Of a stretch of DNA of 64,000 bases, positions 46,176 through 59,334 are shown in pieces. This DNA is from Stomorhina lunata (lineage: Eukaryota > Arthropoda > Insecta > Diptera > Rhiniidae): contig OW121743.1 in the NCBI GenBank assembly GCA_933228675.1, positions 54,059,903-54,123,902 of the forward strand, read 5' to 3'. The position numbers and the translations under genes were made by a program. Below the pieces are notes generated by a model that searched no databases, was not told where the DNA came from, and saw nothing but the letters and a program-made list of their open reading frames with translations. Each line of letters starts with the position of its first letter. The stretch's first letter is position 1.

Positions 46176-46930
46176 CAGTGGTTCAAACGTATAATCGGAC
46201 ATCGGTATAACACTTAATGTAAGTGCTTTTATAACAAGATCTTTTTTAATAAAAAAAATTCTTTTCGATTTATTTCGCTATAAAAATTATTTTATTTGTC
46301 TATAAAACCAAAAAAAAGTAAAAACAACAAATTTTTTCATAAGAAAACAAAAAATAACAAAAATAATTTATATTTTGAGATCAAACGAATAATTATTCGG
46401 ACACAATAATAAATACAGACTTTTTAACAACTTAGAAAAAAAATTAATATTTCGTAGCATATCCTTTGGATACAATAACTCTTCTGAGTCTGTTTTGCAT
46501 CGAATTGACCAAATTGGAGCACATTTCCGACGGAATATTGTTCCACTCATGTGGCAACGCTGATTTTAGTTCAGTTATATTGTTGTAACTGTTTTAATAC
46601 ACTCTACGACCTAGTTCAAACCATAAATGATCTATAACATTTAAGTCTGGGGATTGTGGGGGAGGACTCAATAGCTTAGGGCAGTGGTGGATCAGCCAGA
46701 GCTTCGCAACAGCAGATGTGTGCCTAGGGTCATTGTCTTTGTAGAAAGCAAACTTGTTTAAAATTCCAAGTTTTTCTGCGCTCTGCTTATCATTTTGCCT
46801 TAAAATATCTAAATAGACAAAATTGTCCATTTTTCCATCTATGAAATGCAAACTTCCAACACCAGCACTTGACATACATCCCCGAACCATTACAGACCCT
46901 CTTATCGAAATCTCAATTCCGGGAAGTCAA
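46176..46930 (-). pseudogene. Tc1-like element relic with transposase C-terminus (copy B)
   Basis: Counterpart of 19,306-20,035. Here the frame reads through the point where copy A stops (NVIDHLWFELGRRVY), but the catalytic glutamate is changed to aspartate. A short stretch upstream (TTAACAACTTAG, ATATTTCGTAGCATATCC near 46,420-46,470), missing from copy A, is retained. Neither copy could act. Confidence 0.75.
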
Positions 46931-47342
46931 ACAAATAGAAGGTACCCGAATTAATGCACCGATTTCATTCAATTAAAAGTCTATCGGTATAATTAAGGGA
47001 GGATCTCAGAGAAATATTTCTATTCGATGCATACATCACCAGAAACCTATATATTTCATAAAGGGATTTTCCACCGTAAATCATAAAAATCACAAGTCAA
47101 ATTTATATTAAAATCATTTTTTTTACTGAAAAACTCTTTATTTAGCATGAACACTTCGTCAAGTGGTGTAAGGAAGTCAATAAAACTATCGTGGTCAGTG
47201 TATAATATAGTGACAGGTGACGATTTATGTTTGCTGATAAGCTGGAAACTAAAAATGTAGTCAACCGTGCGGGTATTCCAGTACAAGGAATAATTAAGAA
47301 AAGTGGAACTATCATGTCAGATTGTCGACAATTTGTTTGCCG

Positions 47343-48106
47343 CACAGTGGTTCAGAATCGTTTTTCATTGGCCAAAACTCTGTAACTTGTTAACTATTAA
47401 AGATTTTTTAGTAGTTCTTTTTTTAATCAATAGATAACATGTGTAGGTTTTATTAAGATCGGTACAGTGGTTCTTAAGAAATTTAAGCTTGAAATTCAAT
47501 TTTCGATGTTTTTCTTTTTTATTTTGTTTCAAATCTGCCAACTCATTTTTGACCCACTTCCTCTTAACCGATTTGGGCCAAATTTTGGCTCAAATTTGGC
47601 AAAAAAAGTTATCCTTAGGGTGCCCCCTTTCTCGTATTTTTATTATCACCAAATTTTTAAGCATTAATTTGTTCATTGCACGCAAGTACTTCAGTAATTG
47701 TTTTAAATCTTGAAATAAGATCTATATCAACAACTGTTATATCAGATGTAGTTTCGGGATCCAAAAAGATTATTCTTGCGGTATTGCCATCGTTTGTATT
47801 GCCTGATCCTTGTTTTGGTTGATCTATAATTGACCCGTGTTTGAGAAATGCATCATGAACTTGTTTCTTTTTCAATTTTCTTTTCTCTTTGTTGGTGTCA
47901 TTATTTCTTACTGATCCTGAAGATCCGAAGTCCAAATCATAGCTAATTTTCAGTATGTGTTCCATAAATCTTATTCTCGTATGTAGCGGTGATAATCCAA
48001 ATTCAAATGCATCAGTACTATCTAGTGACTTTGTAGGTTCTTGGTTTAACTGACTTGATGTTGCTATACATATAATACAGCTGGATGAAGCTTTTGTATC
48101 AGTCAA
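47343..48106 (-). pseudogene. Second Transib-type relic (copy B)
   Basis: Counterpart of 20,450-21,213: terminus CACAGTGGTT at 47,343 and the RAG1-core-like fragment at 47,657-48,106. The zinc CxxC reads CIIC here instead of CILC. Confidence 0.75.
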
Positions 48107-48533
48107 AAAAAAGTAAAAAGTGTTCTACGGGCGGGTCCGGGCGGATACAAAAGTATATATTGGCTTAAAGGGAACACTCTTGGCTTTCTTTGGGTGGTTT
48201 CGATTTTTATTTCCATTTTTCCCTTTAAAAGTTATACACTACTAAACTTGAAATTTTATGAGTATATGGCGATTTTAAATTTATTACGTAACACCTTAAC
48301 TACAAATTATACAGGGTACACAAATACCATTTGTTAAAACCAACAGTCCACCCAACATAACAAAAGAAACCGCAGCCCATTAGCATTAATAGTTTTCAAG
48401 AGATCGTAATTAATATGAGATACAAATTATAATTTTTCTTTCATTTCTAAATTAACTAAAATTCCTTGTCTTTAGCAGCATGCCACGCCCACTACAGCGA
48501 ATATTTTGACCAAATATTTTGGCCACCTTAGTT

Positions 48534-48785
48534 TTAATATGTTTTCTTTCTGATGGTATACAAATTTTTAAAATCTATGTCAACAAAAAATATAGGTTTT
48601 GGCCAATGAAATTTGATTCTGAACCACCGTCAGAAATTCGTAAAAACCAAGAAGCCATCAATCACGATTATGACAATCCGAGCTCTCACATATCTCGTCG
48701 AACAAGTGAATTTTTGAGCGAATAAAATATCGAATATCTTTCTGATTTGGCTCCCAATGACTTTTTTTGTTCCCAAATATCAAAG
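48534..48785 (+). pseudogene. Mariner transposase relic (copy B)
   Basis: Counterpart of 21,640-21,890, with the same HDYDN and APNDFF blocks and the same internal stop. Confidence 0.7.
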
Positions 48786-48819
48786 GTAATTTCCAACCTA
48801 TCTATAATAAATAAAATTC

Positions 48820-49048
48820 TAAAACTATCTGTGCCAAATTTCATTAAATTATCTTAAGAATTGCGACCTGTACTTTGATTACATGCTTTACATGGGGGTC
48901 CAGCAAGCCGTCGAGACGAACGGACGAACTGACATCGCTAAATCGACTCAGAAAGTGATTCTAAGCCTATTGGTATACTAAAGGGTCTAAGACAAACGTA
49001 CATCAGCATAAACTTATATTACCCTTTCCACCTATGGTGGGAAAGGGT
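48820..49048 (-). repeat. (GTCY)n dispersed repeat (copy B)
   Basis: Counterpart of 21,930-22,155, ending in the palindrome at 49,020-49,048. Confidence 0.65.
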
Positions 49049-49754
49049 AAAAAAATGAGACTTTCGTATGTAACCCTAGAATAGCGCCATCTTTTAGCAG
49101 AATTCAGAAACAACAAAGTTGTAAAGAAAACATTATTTATGTTATCCAAGAGATTAATTTTCAACAAAAAAGTTCTTTTTCAATAAAAAAAGTTCTTTTT
49201 CTTTTGCATGAAAAAAAAATATTTTTTGAATTTCGAGAAGTACCGGTCGGATTATTATGGATTCAAATATTTCACTCTGTTGTGAAATTTTATTTTTTTT
49301 TTTTTTGAATTCAATAAACTTTACAGTTTTCGAGTTACGCGATTATTTATCGAGCAACCTCTTTCTAAAAAACTGTTAGAACCACACGATTTAAATTTAC
49401 CCACTAGGTGTCCCATTGTCGGTAAAAAAGTGTCAAAATCGAGTACAGCGTAAGTGTTTTGCGAACCAAAAACTTTTTAATGTAGTTAAAAAAAATTTCC
49501 ATAAATTGTAAAAAATATTATAAAAATTTCATGAAATAACAATTTTTATTTTCAACGCTTTTCCGTCAATTAGCCACAAAATGTGTAAGTATTTAATTGA
49601 AGATTTTAACGAAAATATTTTAAAGATTTTTTCGTTTTGTAAAGTGATTTTATTTTAAAAGAAATATAATTATTAAAATTATAGTGAACAAAAAATATAC
49701 AAATTGTGATAATTTGACATGTGCTTAACATTATAACCAATTTAGTATAAATTA
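49049..49754. other. Non-coding stretch including unique stretch Y
   Basis: No gene. From about 49,235 (GTACCGGTCGGATTATTATG) the sequence passes straight into stretch Y (49,258-49,754). This shows the unoccupied form of the site where block S sits in copy A. Confidence 0.6.
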
Positions 49755-51052
49755 CCCAGTAAAACTTTTCATTACCAAATAATGAGTTAAACAGTTAAAC
49801 TATTGAACACGAACTACTTACTCATTCGCTGTTTAAGTCATTACATTAACATGGGGATGTCTTTGGAGGCAAGTACTTACCAATTGCAGAAAAGTAATGA
49901 CTTGGGTAAGCAATTTGAAAGCAACAACAACAACAGCAACAACTTTTTTGTTGTTGTTTTATTTAAAACATATATTTTTAAACGAAATACAAAATTTTTT
50001 TATGATCCCATGGGGGCTCGAACCCAGACCCTCCGACTGCTAGGCAGAGACTCTTCCACTGAGCTACTTCATATGTTGAAAACTTAGCAGCTTATAATTA
50101 TTATAAACAATTTTTATTTTTAGATCCAAAATCATGTGAAAATAACTTTGTTTTTCCCTGCTTTTTTTTTGGCTTTGTTGTAATTTTTGGAAAAATATTT
50201 TTATACGACTTTTTGTAATTATTTTAAAACTTTTTTAAAATTATTTTAAAACTTAAAGAATTTAAATCTTCTTTTTTGTATAAGTTTTTACATAAGATTG
50301 ACTCTTACTTACTTAAATGTTACAAAATGTTAAGGTCAAAGTCCGAGCATATTTTAGAATTCCATGGATTTCGATCTTGTGCGAATATTCTCCAATTTTA
50401 TAGGCCAAGCTTTGAAAAATGTTCCTCTACTTGGTCTTTTTATCGAAGTTTCGGACATTCTTCTCTAACATTAGGTAGTGGGACATTTAAATTCTAATTT
50501 TATCCTCTTCATTGTATTTTTTTCAAGAGAGGGTTACTAGCGCGTAATCCTAACCCATTTTTATCGATCTTATGGGACAACTCTCGGAACATGTTAACTC
50601 ACAATATTAATGGGTGTTAAACTATCTCCCCGGGTGATACCATGAGGAGGTGTGTGTCCACAGTTGAGATGAAGGATGACCCAGATAAGTTGGGCTTACC
50701 AAGTTAAGACCAATTAGAATCGTGTTTGGTGTTCAACATCCCCTACATAATCAAAATTGACTCATGATGGTATTTTTTTCATTAACGTGAGTTAGTTTTA
50801 CAAATTTTTTTTACAGAAGATAATATTTAAGTTCTTAAAATTCAAAAATCATTTAAAAAGACTCTTTTAATAAAAAAAAAACTAAAAAAAATTGTTGCCC
50901 TTGGTGGGATTTGAGTTTAGTCAGTTTAAATTACCATCTTAATTACAAATAATTACTTCTGTAATAACTTATTATTTATTCGGATGGTATGTTGTAGTCG
51001 TTACAAGGTAACCAGTTATCAGAGTACTTGCCATTACCAAAGTTTTGCTGGG
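49755..51052 (-). mobile_element. Mobile block S, inverted and displaced (copy B)
   Basis: Complete 1,298-bp form. It starts CCCAGTAAAACTTT and ends AAAGTTTTGCTGGG, an inverted repeat of about 14 bases with one mismatch. Flanks are TTA on the left and TTG on the right. Copy A reads AAAATTACTTTTATG at the same point (24,107-24,117), so a short target duplication such as TTA is possible, with one base changed. It encloses the tRNA-like module (50,003-50,073, minus) and several short chance frames. Confidence 0.8.
50003..50073 (-). repeat. tRNA-like sequence in block S (copy B)
   Basis: Reverse-strand counterpart of 23,328-23,398, with one substitution in the anticodon-arm region. Box A and box B are intact and the acceptor stem is unpaired. 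Confidence 0.55.
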
Positions 51053-52199
51053 TTGCTTTTATGCTAAAATAACTTAAAGTTCAATGTCAAAGACCTTCCT
51101 TTTGTTGCTATAACTATAATAATAATTTCAATTTTTTACGATTTGATCATACTTTTATTTGTACATAAGTAAGACAATAAGACCCAATATATGACTCATA
51201 AAAAAATCATGTAAAATCTAATCAACGTAAATAGGAATGTCTCCAAATCCCAATCGCAAAACCCCTGCCAAATTACAATAGAATAGGAAAATGATTTGTA
51301 TTTAATTTTATGGCGATAAGCTAAAGCTAAAATGTTAATGAAAATACTCAGTTTGTCTTCGACTTCGGTAGAAAAACAATAAATAAAAGGAATATTTTTT
51401 TGTATTATCATGTTTTTTTGTGGTTGTGACGCAAAATGGTCATAAAAATAGTTTTTACATAATTGAAGTGTTTGGGGGTATGTGGAAACAACGAAATGTT
51501 TCCGTTTCCGTTTCCTTTTCAAACACACGCACATATACACATTTACATTCTGTCACATTTGAGCTCCCTTGGTGGGGAGTTACGTGTGTGTATATATGAG
51601 AGTTTTCTTTCCATAAGGTCAAAGTGTTGATGATTCTTTTCCTTTTTGTTGTTTAATTTTTTCATTTGTCACCCTCTTTTCTTTTTGGTCCACTCCTGTT
51701 TTCGGCAACATTCTTCATAAATGGTTTTTATGTATAAATATTTTCCTTTTCCTTAAAATTTGTTGGTATTTGATTCTTCTATTTTTCCCTGCTTTAATTC
51801 ATCTATAATGAGTTTTTGTGGTTTTTATGTGAAACCTCATAAAATGTTTTGTTTGTTAAGTCAAAAATGCAAAAGCAAAAAAATCCTTAATTTCCTTGAT
51901 TTTAACAGTTTTGCTCCATTAAGTCCATAAATTCATTTCAATCTCGTTAGAATTCTTGTCGGCAAAAATCACAAACATTTTTATGCATTTCGTTTAAATA
52001 AAACTAAAATTTTGTTAATCTTTTGGGGGATAGGAGTAAAGGAGTTATTTGAGGTCTTTTAGCGTAATTTAGGGTTAAAAGCAATATTTATGGTAAATGT
52101 TAATTTAATTAGTTTAAAGTCTTAAAATATTGGACAAGCTAAATAAAATGTTTTAAAAATATGACATAGTCAAAATTTCCTTTAATATATTAATATAGC
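51053..52199. other. Non-coding stretch (copy B)
   Basis: Counterpart of 24,111-25,252. No gene is supported. Confidence 0.5.
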
Positions 52200-53830
52200 A
52201 CCTGGTTGACCGAGCCTTGCTCGGAGCTTTATGATTAGCATTTTTAGGCAAATTTTAAAATTTTTTATATATTTTATTTTATAAAGTAGTAAAATAAATT
52301 TCGAGGAAATACATTGTACAAATATTCAGTTAATTTTGAATTATTTTATTTATTTTGTTCGACCAACACATAGTTTGCATAGTTTACAGTTTAACTCATT
52401 TTAATAATTTTGGAAATTGCTCATACCAACAGAAACCTCCGTCGACTCATGCGCAACAACTTTGCTAAAGATTATAGTCTGATCAAATGCACAGTTTATG
52501 ATTTATTTCATTTTAAGTAGTTTTCAGTGGCGCCACCTGAAGTTGTTCATACCAACTATGAAACGTTCGTTCGCTTATGCGCAACAACTTTGCTAATGAT
52601 TATAACATGATCAAATGCACAGTTTACGATTTAATTAATTTTGAGTAATTTTCTGTGGCGCCACCTGTCGGACGTTGCTCGTTCCAATTCATAAACCTTC
52701 GTTGGCTAATCCGGAACAACTTTGCTGAAGATTATAGCATGATTAAATGTACAGCTTACGATTAAATTGACTTTGAGTAAATTTCAGTAGCGCCACCTGT
52801 CGAAATTTCTTCATACCAACTAAGAAACCTTCGTCGGCTCATGTGCAACAACTTTGCTAAAGATTGTAGCATGATTAAATGAACAGATTACGATTAAATT
52901 GACTTTGAGTAAGTTTCTGTAGCGCCACCTGTCGGAAATTATTCATACCAACTAAAAAGCCTTCGTCGGCTCATGCGCTACAACTTTGCTAAAGATCATA
53001 GCATGATCAAATGTACAGTATACGATTTAATTAATTTTTAGTAATTTCAGTGGCGCCATCTATCGGAAATTAGTCTTATAAACTTTAAAACCTTCGCCGG
53101 CTTATCCGCAACATCTTCGCTAAAGAGCATAACATGATCAATTTCACAGTTTACTATTCTATAAAGAACATACATACAGACAAACATTCATTTGTTTAAA
53201 ATAATACTATTTTCCCCCTTTTTATTCCCTAATTTCTAAAAGTTCCATATGCATATTTGGTACTTTTTTGGTGCCAATTGAATTCGGTATATTTTTTTAA
53301 AACGCATTTAACATAATGTATAATGTTCCTATACATATTACTTTGGAGATGTTAAGTTATCATTTTATCCCTTTTTTACCCATTTTGGCTCCAAAATCAA
53401 AAAAGTACCAAATACGTGTTTCATGTTTCTTTTACATCTATTGATTGCAGTACCAAGTTTCTTTCTATATTCTTTAGTTTAAAATATAAGAGTGGGTTAA
53501 AAAGGTGCCAAAAAAACTATTTTCACCCTTTTTTTACCCCCTATCGGACATAGTTTGAAAAAAGTACCAAACACCTGTCAGCTTATTGTCATAGCTGTTT
53601 AAAACGTAATTTTAATTTTGTTTCTATACTTATTACTTTAGGAGATATAGCGTTTTCGATTTTTCCCCTTTTTACCCGTGTTTACCCTATTAGAGGCAAA
53701 AGTTCCAAAAGTCCCTTCTTCTTCGACCTATACATCAAAAAAGATACCCACTGTCCAAATTTTATCAAAATCGTTAGAGCCGTTTTCGAGATAGCCATTC
53801 TATATATATATATATATGTATATATATAAA
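52200..53830 (+). repeat. Dispersed element with internal tandem repeats (copy B, second member)
   Basis: Counterpart of 25,253-26,881, ending in (TA)n at about 53,802-53,830. Confidence 0.7.
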
Positions 53831-55739
53831 TACATATACAATTATTGCTCGTTTAAGAATATAAGAAAAGATTAAGCTTATAAGCTTTAAGTCGAGAAAA
53901 CGAGTTTTCATTAAAATCACACCTAATTCTGACTAAAAATCAAATTTTGAATGAAAAGTCAGAACATTTTTTAAGAAAAATCTTAATTTTTTTGTTGAAA
54001 AATCTTAGAACTTAAAATGTCTTTATTGTTGGCATTGGTATTAGTATTAGTATTAGTAAGTTCTATTAGTATTAGTAAGTTACATTATTTATGTTTTCAA
54101 GCTGTACAACTTCAAAATTTAAAATTGAATTTAAAATAAATAAAAAATCTTAAAATGCAAATTTCTTTCCTTTCCTTTCCTTTAAAACTGAAAAATTGCA
54201 ACATTATTCAAATAGTCCTTTCATCGCCAACCCTTTTAAGAAATATACCAAAAATATTAATAAGCCTTAAATATGAATTATTATTCATTGTTCTTGGTGG
54301 CATTTATTAAGGAAAAAAGAAATTAAAAATTTCCATTAAAAATTACACTCATACTCCTTTTTTGCCACAATTCTTACAACTTCAAGACCAATTTTAAGCT
54401 TTTAACAACATGAACAATACACGAATTTAAATGGAGTTGGGAGTTGATAGTCAGTCGTTGGTGGGTAAGTGTGAACATTTGCTCTTGAACAATTTAAACA
54501 TTTCTGTTCTTTTGTTAAAGTTACACAATTCTTATGCCCCATCTCTTACCCTAAGACAAGAACACGCATTCACACTTTAAGTATTTTCATATTTTTCATA
54601 ATTTTTTAAACGTCCATTTATAGCTTTACATTGCCTCAACTCATCAGCATCAGACTCATCATCATTGTGCTCATTTCATCAGAATCGTTGTTGTCGTTAC
54701 CGTCATCATCAGCAGCGCTTTGTCCTTGTCTTCTTCATCTTCCCTGATACCAATTCCTTCATTGTATGTTCATGCGACAAAAGTAATTTCCTGCAGTCAT
54801 TTTTCATACTCCATTATGTTCATTTTTTGATTTCATTTTATTATTTAAAGTTCCTTTTTATTTTAAGTCGTCTTTATTCTAGTTTCTTTAAACACTTTCA
54901 TGCATTAATAGAAAAACTCTTAGAAATGAAAAAAAAAAACACATTTATGGCAACCCAACTTCTTTATCAAAAAATTTAAGTTAAAGGACCCGACATAATA
55001 AATTACGCTTTAAAAAATCATTTGGATTTCAGATTTTGACGAGATTTAAGGTGGAGTTTTAGAACAAATCAACGAGTTATCATTGGCCTCACTAGTTACT
55101 TTAAGAGTCCAAAGTATTGCAAACGGTAATGCAAGTAATAGAAAAGTAATACATTTTTAGGATATTTATAGAATCTTGTGAATTGATTTTTTAGGTTAAA
55201 TGACAAAAATTTTATACACGATATAATTTTTAACCTTTAACTAAAAATTGGTGACATCGGTTACTTCTTGAACCCAAAGTAATGTGAACAGTAGACACTT
55301 CTTTAATACACAAACCTGTAGTTAAGGAATTATATTTATTTCTATTTTATCTCTAACGAAATTCTAATACTTCCCAATTTATTTGTAGTCCCTTGAACTA
55401 CTGAGTTTTCACTGGGTTTTGTTTTAGTGCCTGAAGATTTGTGTGTATGTCCCTGTTTGAGTCAGTGTGAGTAAAGTCCTTTAGTCATAAACTCATTCTG
55501 TTAAAGTAAAAAGGATGCTGTCACAACTTATTACCATGAATGCACTTTATTTATGTTAGATTTTCTACGTTAGAACAAACTTTTTAACTTATTTTTCACT
55601 ATCGTTAAGGCGATTTTATAACAAAACTTAAGTATTTTAGTTTTCATTTGGTATAAGTCAAACGGGAGACCGCAAAACAAATATTCTAATCATACTAAAT
55701 CTTTAAAATTATGTTCGTTCTGACTTATCAAAAATTATA
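53831..55739. other. AT-rich intergenic stretch (copy B)
   Basis: Counterpart of 26,882-28,789; nearly identical over its whole length. No gene is seen. Confidence 0.5.
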
Positions 55740-57648
55740 AATTTTTGAAAACTTTCTTACCAAAATAACTTTTTTAAAATTTCCTATAAAAATAAGAAAT
55801 TTTTGAAAAATTTCCTATAAAAATAAGAAATTTTTGAAAAATTTCCTATAAAAATATGAAATTTTTGTAAATTTTCCTATAAAAATAAGAAATTTTTGAA
55901 AAATTTCCTATAAAAATAAGATATTGTGAAAAAATTTCCTATAAAAATAAGAAATTGTGAAAAAATTTCCTATAAAAATAAGAAATTTTTGAAAAATTTC
56001 CTATAAAAATAGGAAATTGTTGAAAAATTTCTTATAAAAATAAGAAATTTTTGAAAAATTTTCTATAAAAATAATAAATTTTTGAAAAATTTTCTATAAA
56101 AATAGGAAATTTTTGAAAAATTTCCTACAAAAATAAGAATTTTTTGAAAAATTTCCTATAAAAATAGGAAATTGTTGAAAAATTTCCTATAAAAATAAGA
56201 AATTTTTGAAAAATTTTCTATAAAAATAAGAAATTTTTGAAAAATTTCCTATAAAAATAGGAAATTTTTGAAGAATTTCCTATAATAATTGGAAATTTTT
56301 GAAAAATTTCCTATAAAAATAAGATTTTTTTTTTTTGAAATTTCCTATAAAAATAAGATTTTTTTTTTGAAATTTCCTATAAAAATAAGAAATTTTTGAA
56401 AAATTTGCTATTAAAATAAGAAATTTTTGAAAAATTTCCTATAAAAATAAGAAAATTTTGAAAAATTTCCTATAAAAATAAGACATTTTTGAAGAATTTC
56501 CTATAAAAATTATAAATTTTTGAAAAATTTCCTATAAAAATAAGAATTTTTTTAAAAATTTCCCATAAAAATTAGAAATTTTTGAAAAATTTCTTATAAA
56601 AATAAGAAATTGCTGAAAAATTTCCTATAAAAATAAAAAATTTTTGAAAAATTTTCTATAAAAATAAGAAATTTTTGAAAAATTTCCTATAAAAATAGGA
56701 AATTTTTGAAAAATTTCCTATCGAAAACTTTCTTATTTTTATAGGAAATTTTTTAAAAATATCTTATTTGTAGTTTAAATTTTCTAAAATTTTCTTAATT
56801 TTTAGGAAATTTTTAAAAGTTTTGTATTTTTATAAGAAATTTTTCAAAAATTTCTAAAAATATGATATTTTTATAGGAAATTTTCTAAAAATGTCCTATT
56901 TTTATGGGAAATTTTCCAAAAATTTCTTATTTTTATAGCAAATAGAAAATTTTTCAATAATTTCTTATTTTTATAGGAAATTTTTAAAATTTTTCTTATT
57001 TTTATAGGAAATTTTTCAAAAATTTCCTATTATTATAGGAAATTTTTCAAAAATTTCTTATTTTTATAGGAAATTTTTCAAAAATTTCGTTTTTTATAGG
57101 AAATTTTTCAAAAATTTCGTTTTTTATAGGAAATTTTTCAAAAATTTCGTTTTTTATAGGAATTTTTTCAAAAATTTCGTTTTTTATAGGAAATTTTTCA
57201 AAAATTTCCTATTTTTATAGGAAATTTTTCAAAAATTTCGTTTTTTTATAGGAAATTTTTTAAAAATTTGGTTTTTTATATGAAATTTTTTAAAAATTTC
57301 TTTTTTTTATATTAAATTTTTCAAAAATTTCTTATTTTTATTTTTGTAGGAAATTTTTCAAAAATTTCTTATTTTTATAGGAAATTTTTCAAAAATTTCT
57401 TATTTTTGTAGGAAATTTTTCAAAAATTTCTTATTATTATAGGAAATTTTTCAAAAATTTCTTATTTTTATAGGAAATTTTTCAAAAATTTCTTATTTTA
57501 ATAGGAAATTTTTTAACAATTTCTTATTTTTATAGGAAATTTTTCAACAATTTCTTATTTTTATAGGAAAATTTTCAAAAATATCTTATTTTCATAGAAA
57601 ATTTTTAAAAAATTTATAATTTTTTTAGAAAATTTTTCAAAACCTTTT
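55740..57648. repeat. Fold-back array of 30-bp palindromic repeats (copy B, shorter)
   Basis: Same outer flanks as 28,790-31,186. The orientation switch is near 56,719-56,726 (TCCTATCGAAAACTTTC). Internal unit order differs from copy A, including a run of TTTCGTTTTTTATAGG variants near 57,080-57,200 not seen there. Confidence 0.9.
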
Positions 57649-59334
57649 TATATCAAAACCTTGATTTTAACCAAAAAGGTAAGAACTTTTTGACCTGAGC
57701 TCATATTAAATTATGTAAAACCTATTTAATTTTTGACTAAAATTTTCATGAAATTAATGGACCTTTTTTCTTTTGCGTTCAAGAGATCTTTCCACAAAAT
57801 GGCAACAAGAAAATACTTTATGAAGAAACATTTTTGGTTTCCCTGCTTAAAAGTCGTTCCAAAAACCTGAAAATATGGTGAGTTTATCATAGCATTTAAG
57901 TTAGTTTTAAAACTAAAGGAAAAAAGAAAAGGAATTATAACTTTTACTTTTTCTTGAATAATACTTTAAAAATTTGAAGCTAGTAAAATAAAGGTCTAAC
58001 TAAAAGAGACAGAAATAATCATATAAAATTTCAGGGCAGACTTCTCCAAAACAACGCCCACGGGCGCTTATACGTTTTTACTTTTACTCATATATGATAG
58101 AGTCAACTACATTTAATCATATCTAATAAAAATCAAAATCAATTTGAAAAAGTTTAATTTAGCATTTTGCCTAAGGTTTAACAAAAAATAGATGTTATAC
58201 AACCTAAAAATATGCACCAAGATTTGATTTATTTAGATTTCATCAGTGAGTTATCGCTCGGTGCATACTCTATTAACGACAAAACATTTTTAGTTAATTT
58301 AATTCGATTTGAAATTTACTTCTTATGCTAAGCTACATTTTGTCATATTTAAATCCTAGTAGAAAAATCATTCCATTATTTTTTCGTAATAAGCCTAAAT
58401 ATATGTTAAACAACTTGTAAGTTTACATTTCTAATAAAAATCTTTATGTAGTAAACTTTCATTAGAATTGTACTTGTTTAGAGACAAAATAACAAATTGT
58501 TTATGCTTGGGATCATTATATGGTTCATTGCAAAGCAAAATATGATAGTAATTTTCATTAGAACTATTACCGTTATTACCATGTCACCACCACTACTACA
58601 ACCACTACAAACATCATCATCATCATCATAGTCATTGTCCATCAAGCAATGAAGCCTAAAGAAATCAAAATGGTAATATTTTGTAATAGTTGAACAACTT
58701 TAGCCATAAAAAGCCAATCATACAAGAAGTAACAAAGCAATAGTAACAAAAATAACAGTAATAATCGTAATAATAATGAAAAAGGACAAAAAAAAACTAG
58801 GGAATGAAAAAAATCCTTTGAAATGTAACACAAACATTGTAAGGATTACTAAATGTCCTGACTTTTTGTTGTCCGTTTTTAGCCAATTGTCGCCTTTTGT
58901 AATGATTATTAGAAACATTTTATATTTCATGGTTGAAGGAGGCCATTCACTCACTCATCACCCCAAAATGGGAAATTATTTCATACCAATTCTTTTTTGT
59001 TTGTATGAGTTTGTTTAGTTTCGTAAAAGCCATAAAAAAATTTGGCCTTTTTTCTGGAAAAATGTTTTGGGAAAAAGGAAATAATTTTTGCGAAGTAACA
59101 GAAGCGAAAAAATTATAATTTTCTTTTTTATGTCTATTACTTGTGGTGATTCTTATGATTATTGTGATTATTTCTTGGTTTTTTTGATAGTACTAATAAT
59201 TTTATGGCAAAGTTGGTTTCCTTAAAGGAAGAAAATTAAAAAGGTACTACCAAAATCAAGAAATCAAAACAGGAGGTTATAATCATCGTTAATAAAAGTC
59301 TATGCCGCAAGACAAAGATTATTCTAGAAAGAAA
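57649..59334. other. Non-coding flank across the right end of copy B
   Basis: 57,649-58,839 matches 31,187-32,385. From 58,840 the sequence is outside the duplication and single-copy in this window. A few 60-80 codon frames are present but unsupported. Confidence 0.5.

Larger units (their letters stand above)
37916..58839 (+). repeat. Segmental duplication, copy B (20.9 kb)
   Basis: Direct repeat of 13,489-32,385. Differences that account for the length are a 2,438-bp insertion at 38,231-40,668, block S displaced and inverted (49,755-51,052), and a fold-back array shorter by roughly 480 bases. The right end ACAAACATTG (to 58,839) runs on without a transposon into single-copy flank. Confidence 0.95.

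Noticed and set aside
13489..58839. Explaining the whole duplication as a pure haplotype assembly artefact
   Set aside because: Not fully rejected. The transposon's exact termini at the junction are better explained by transposon-mediated events, but a mis-join through a shared transposon would look the same, so I keep it as the main alternative.
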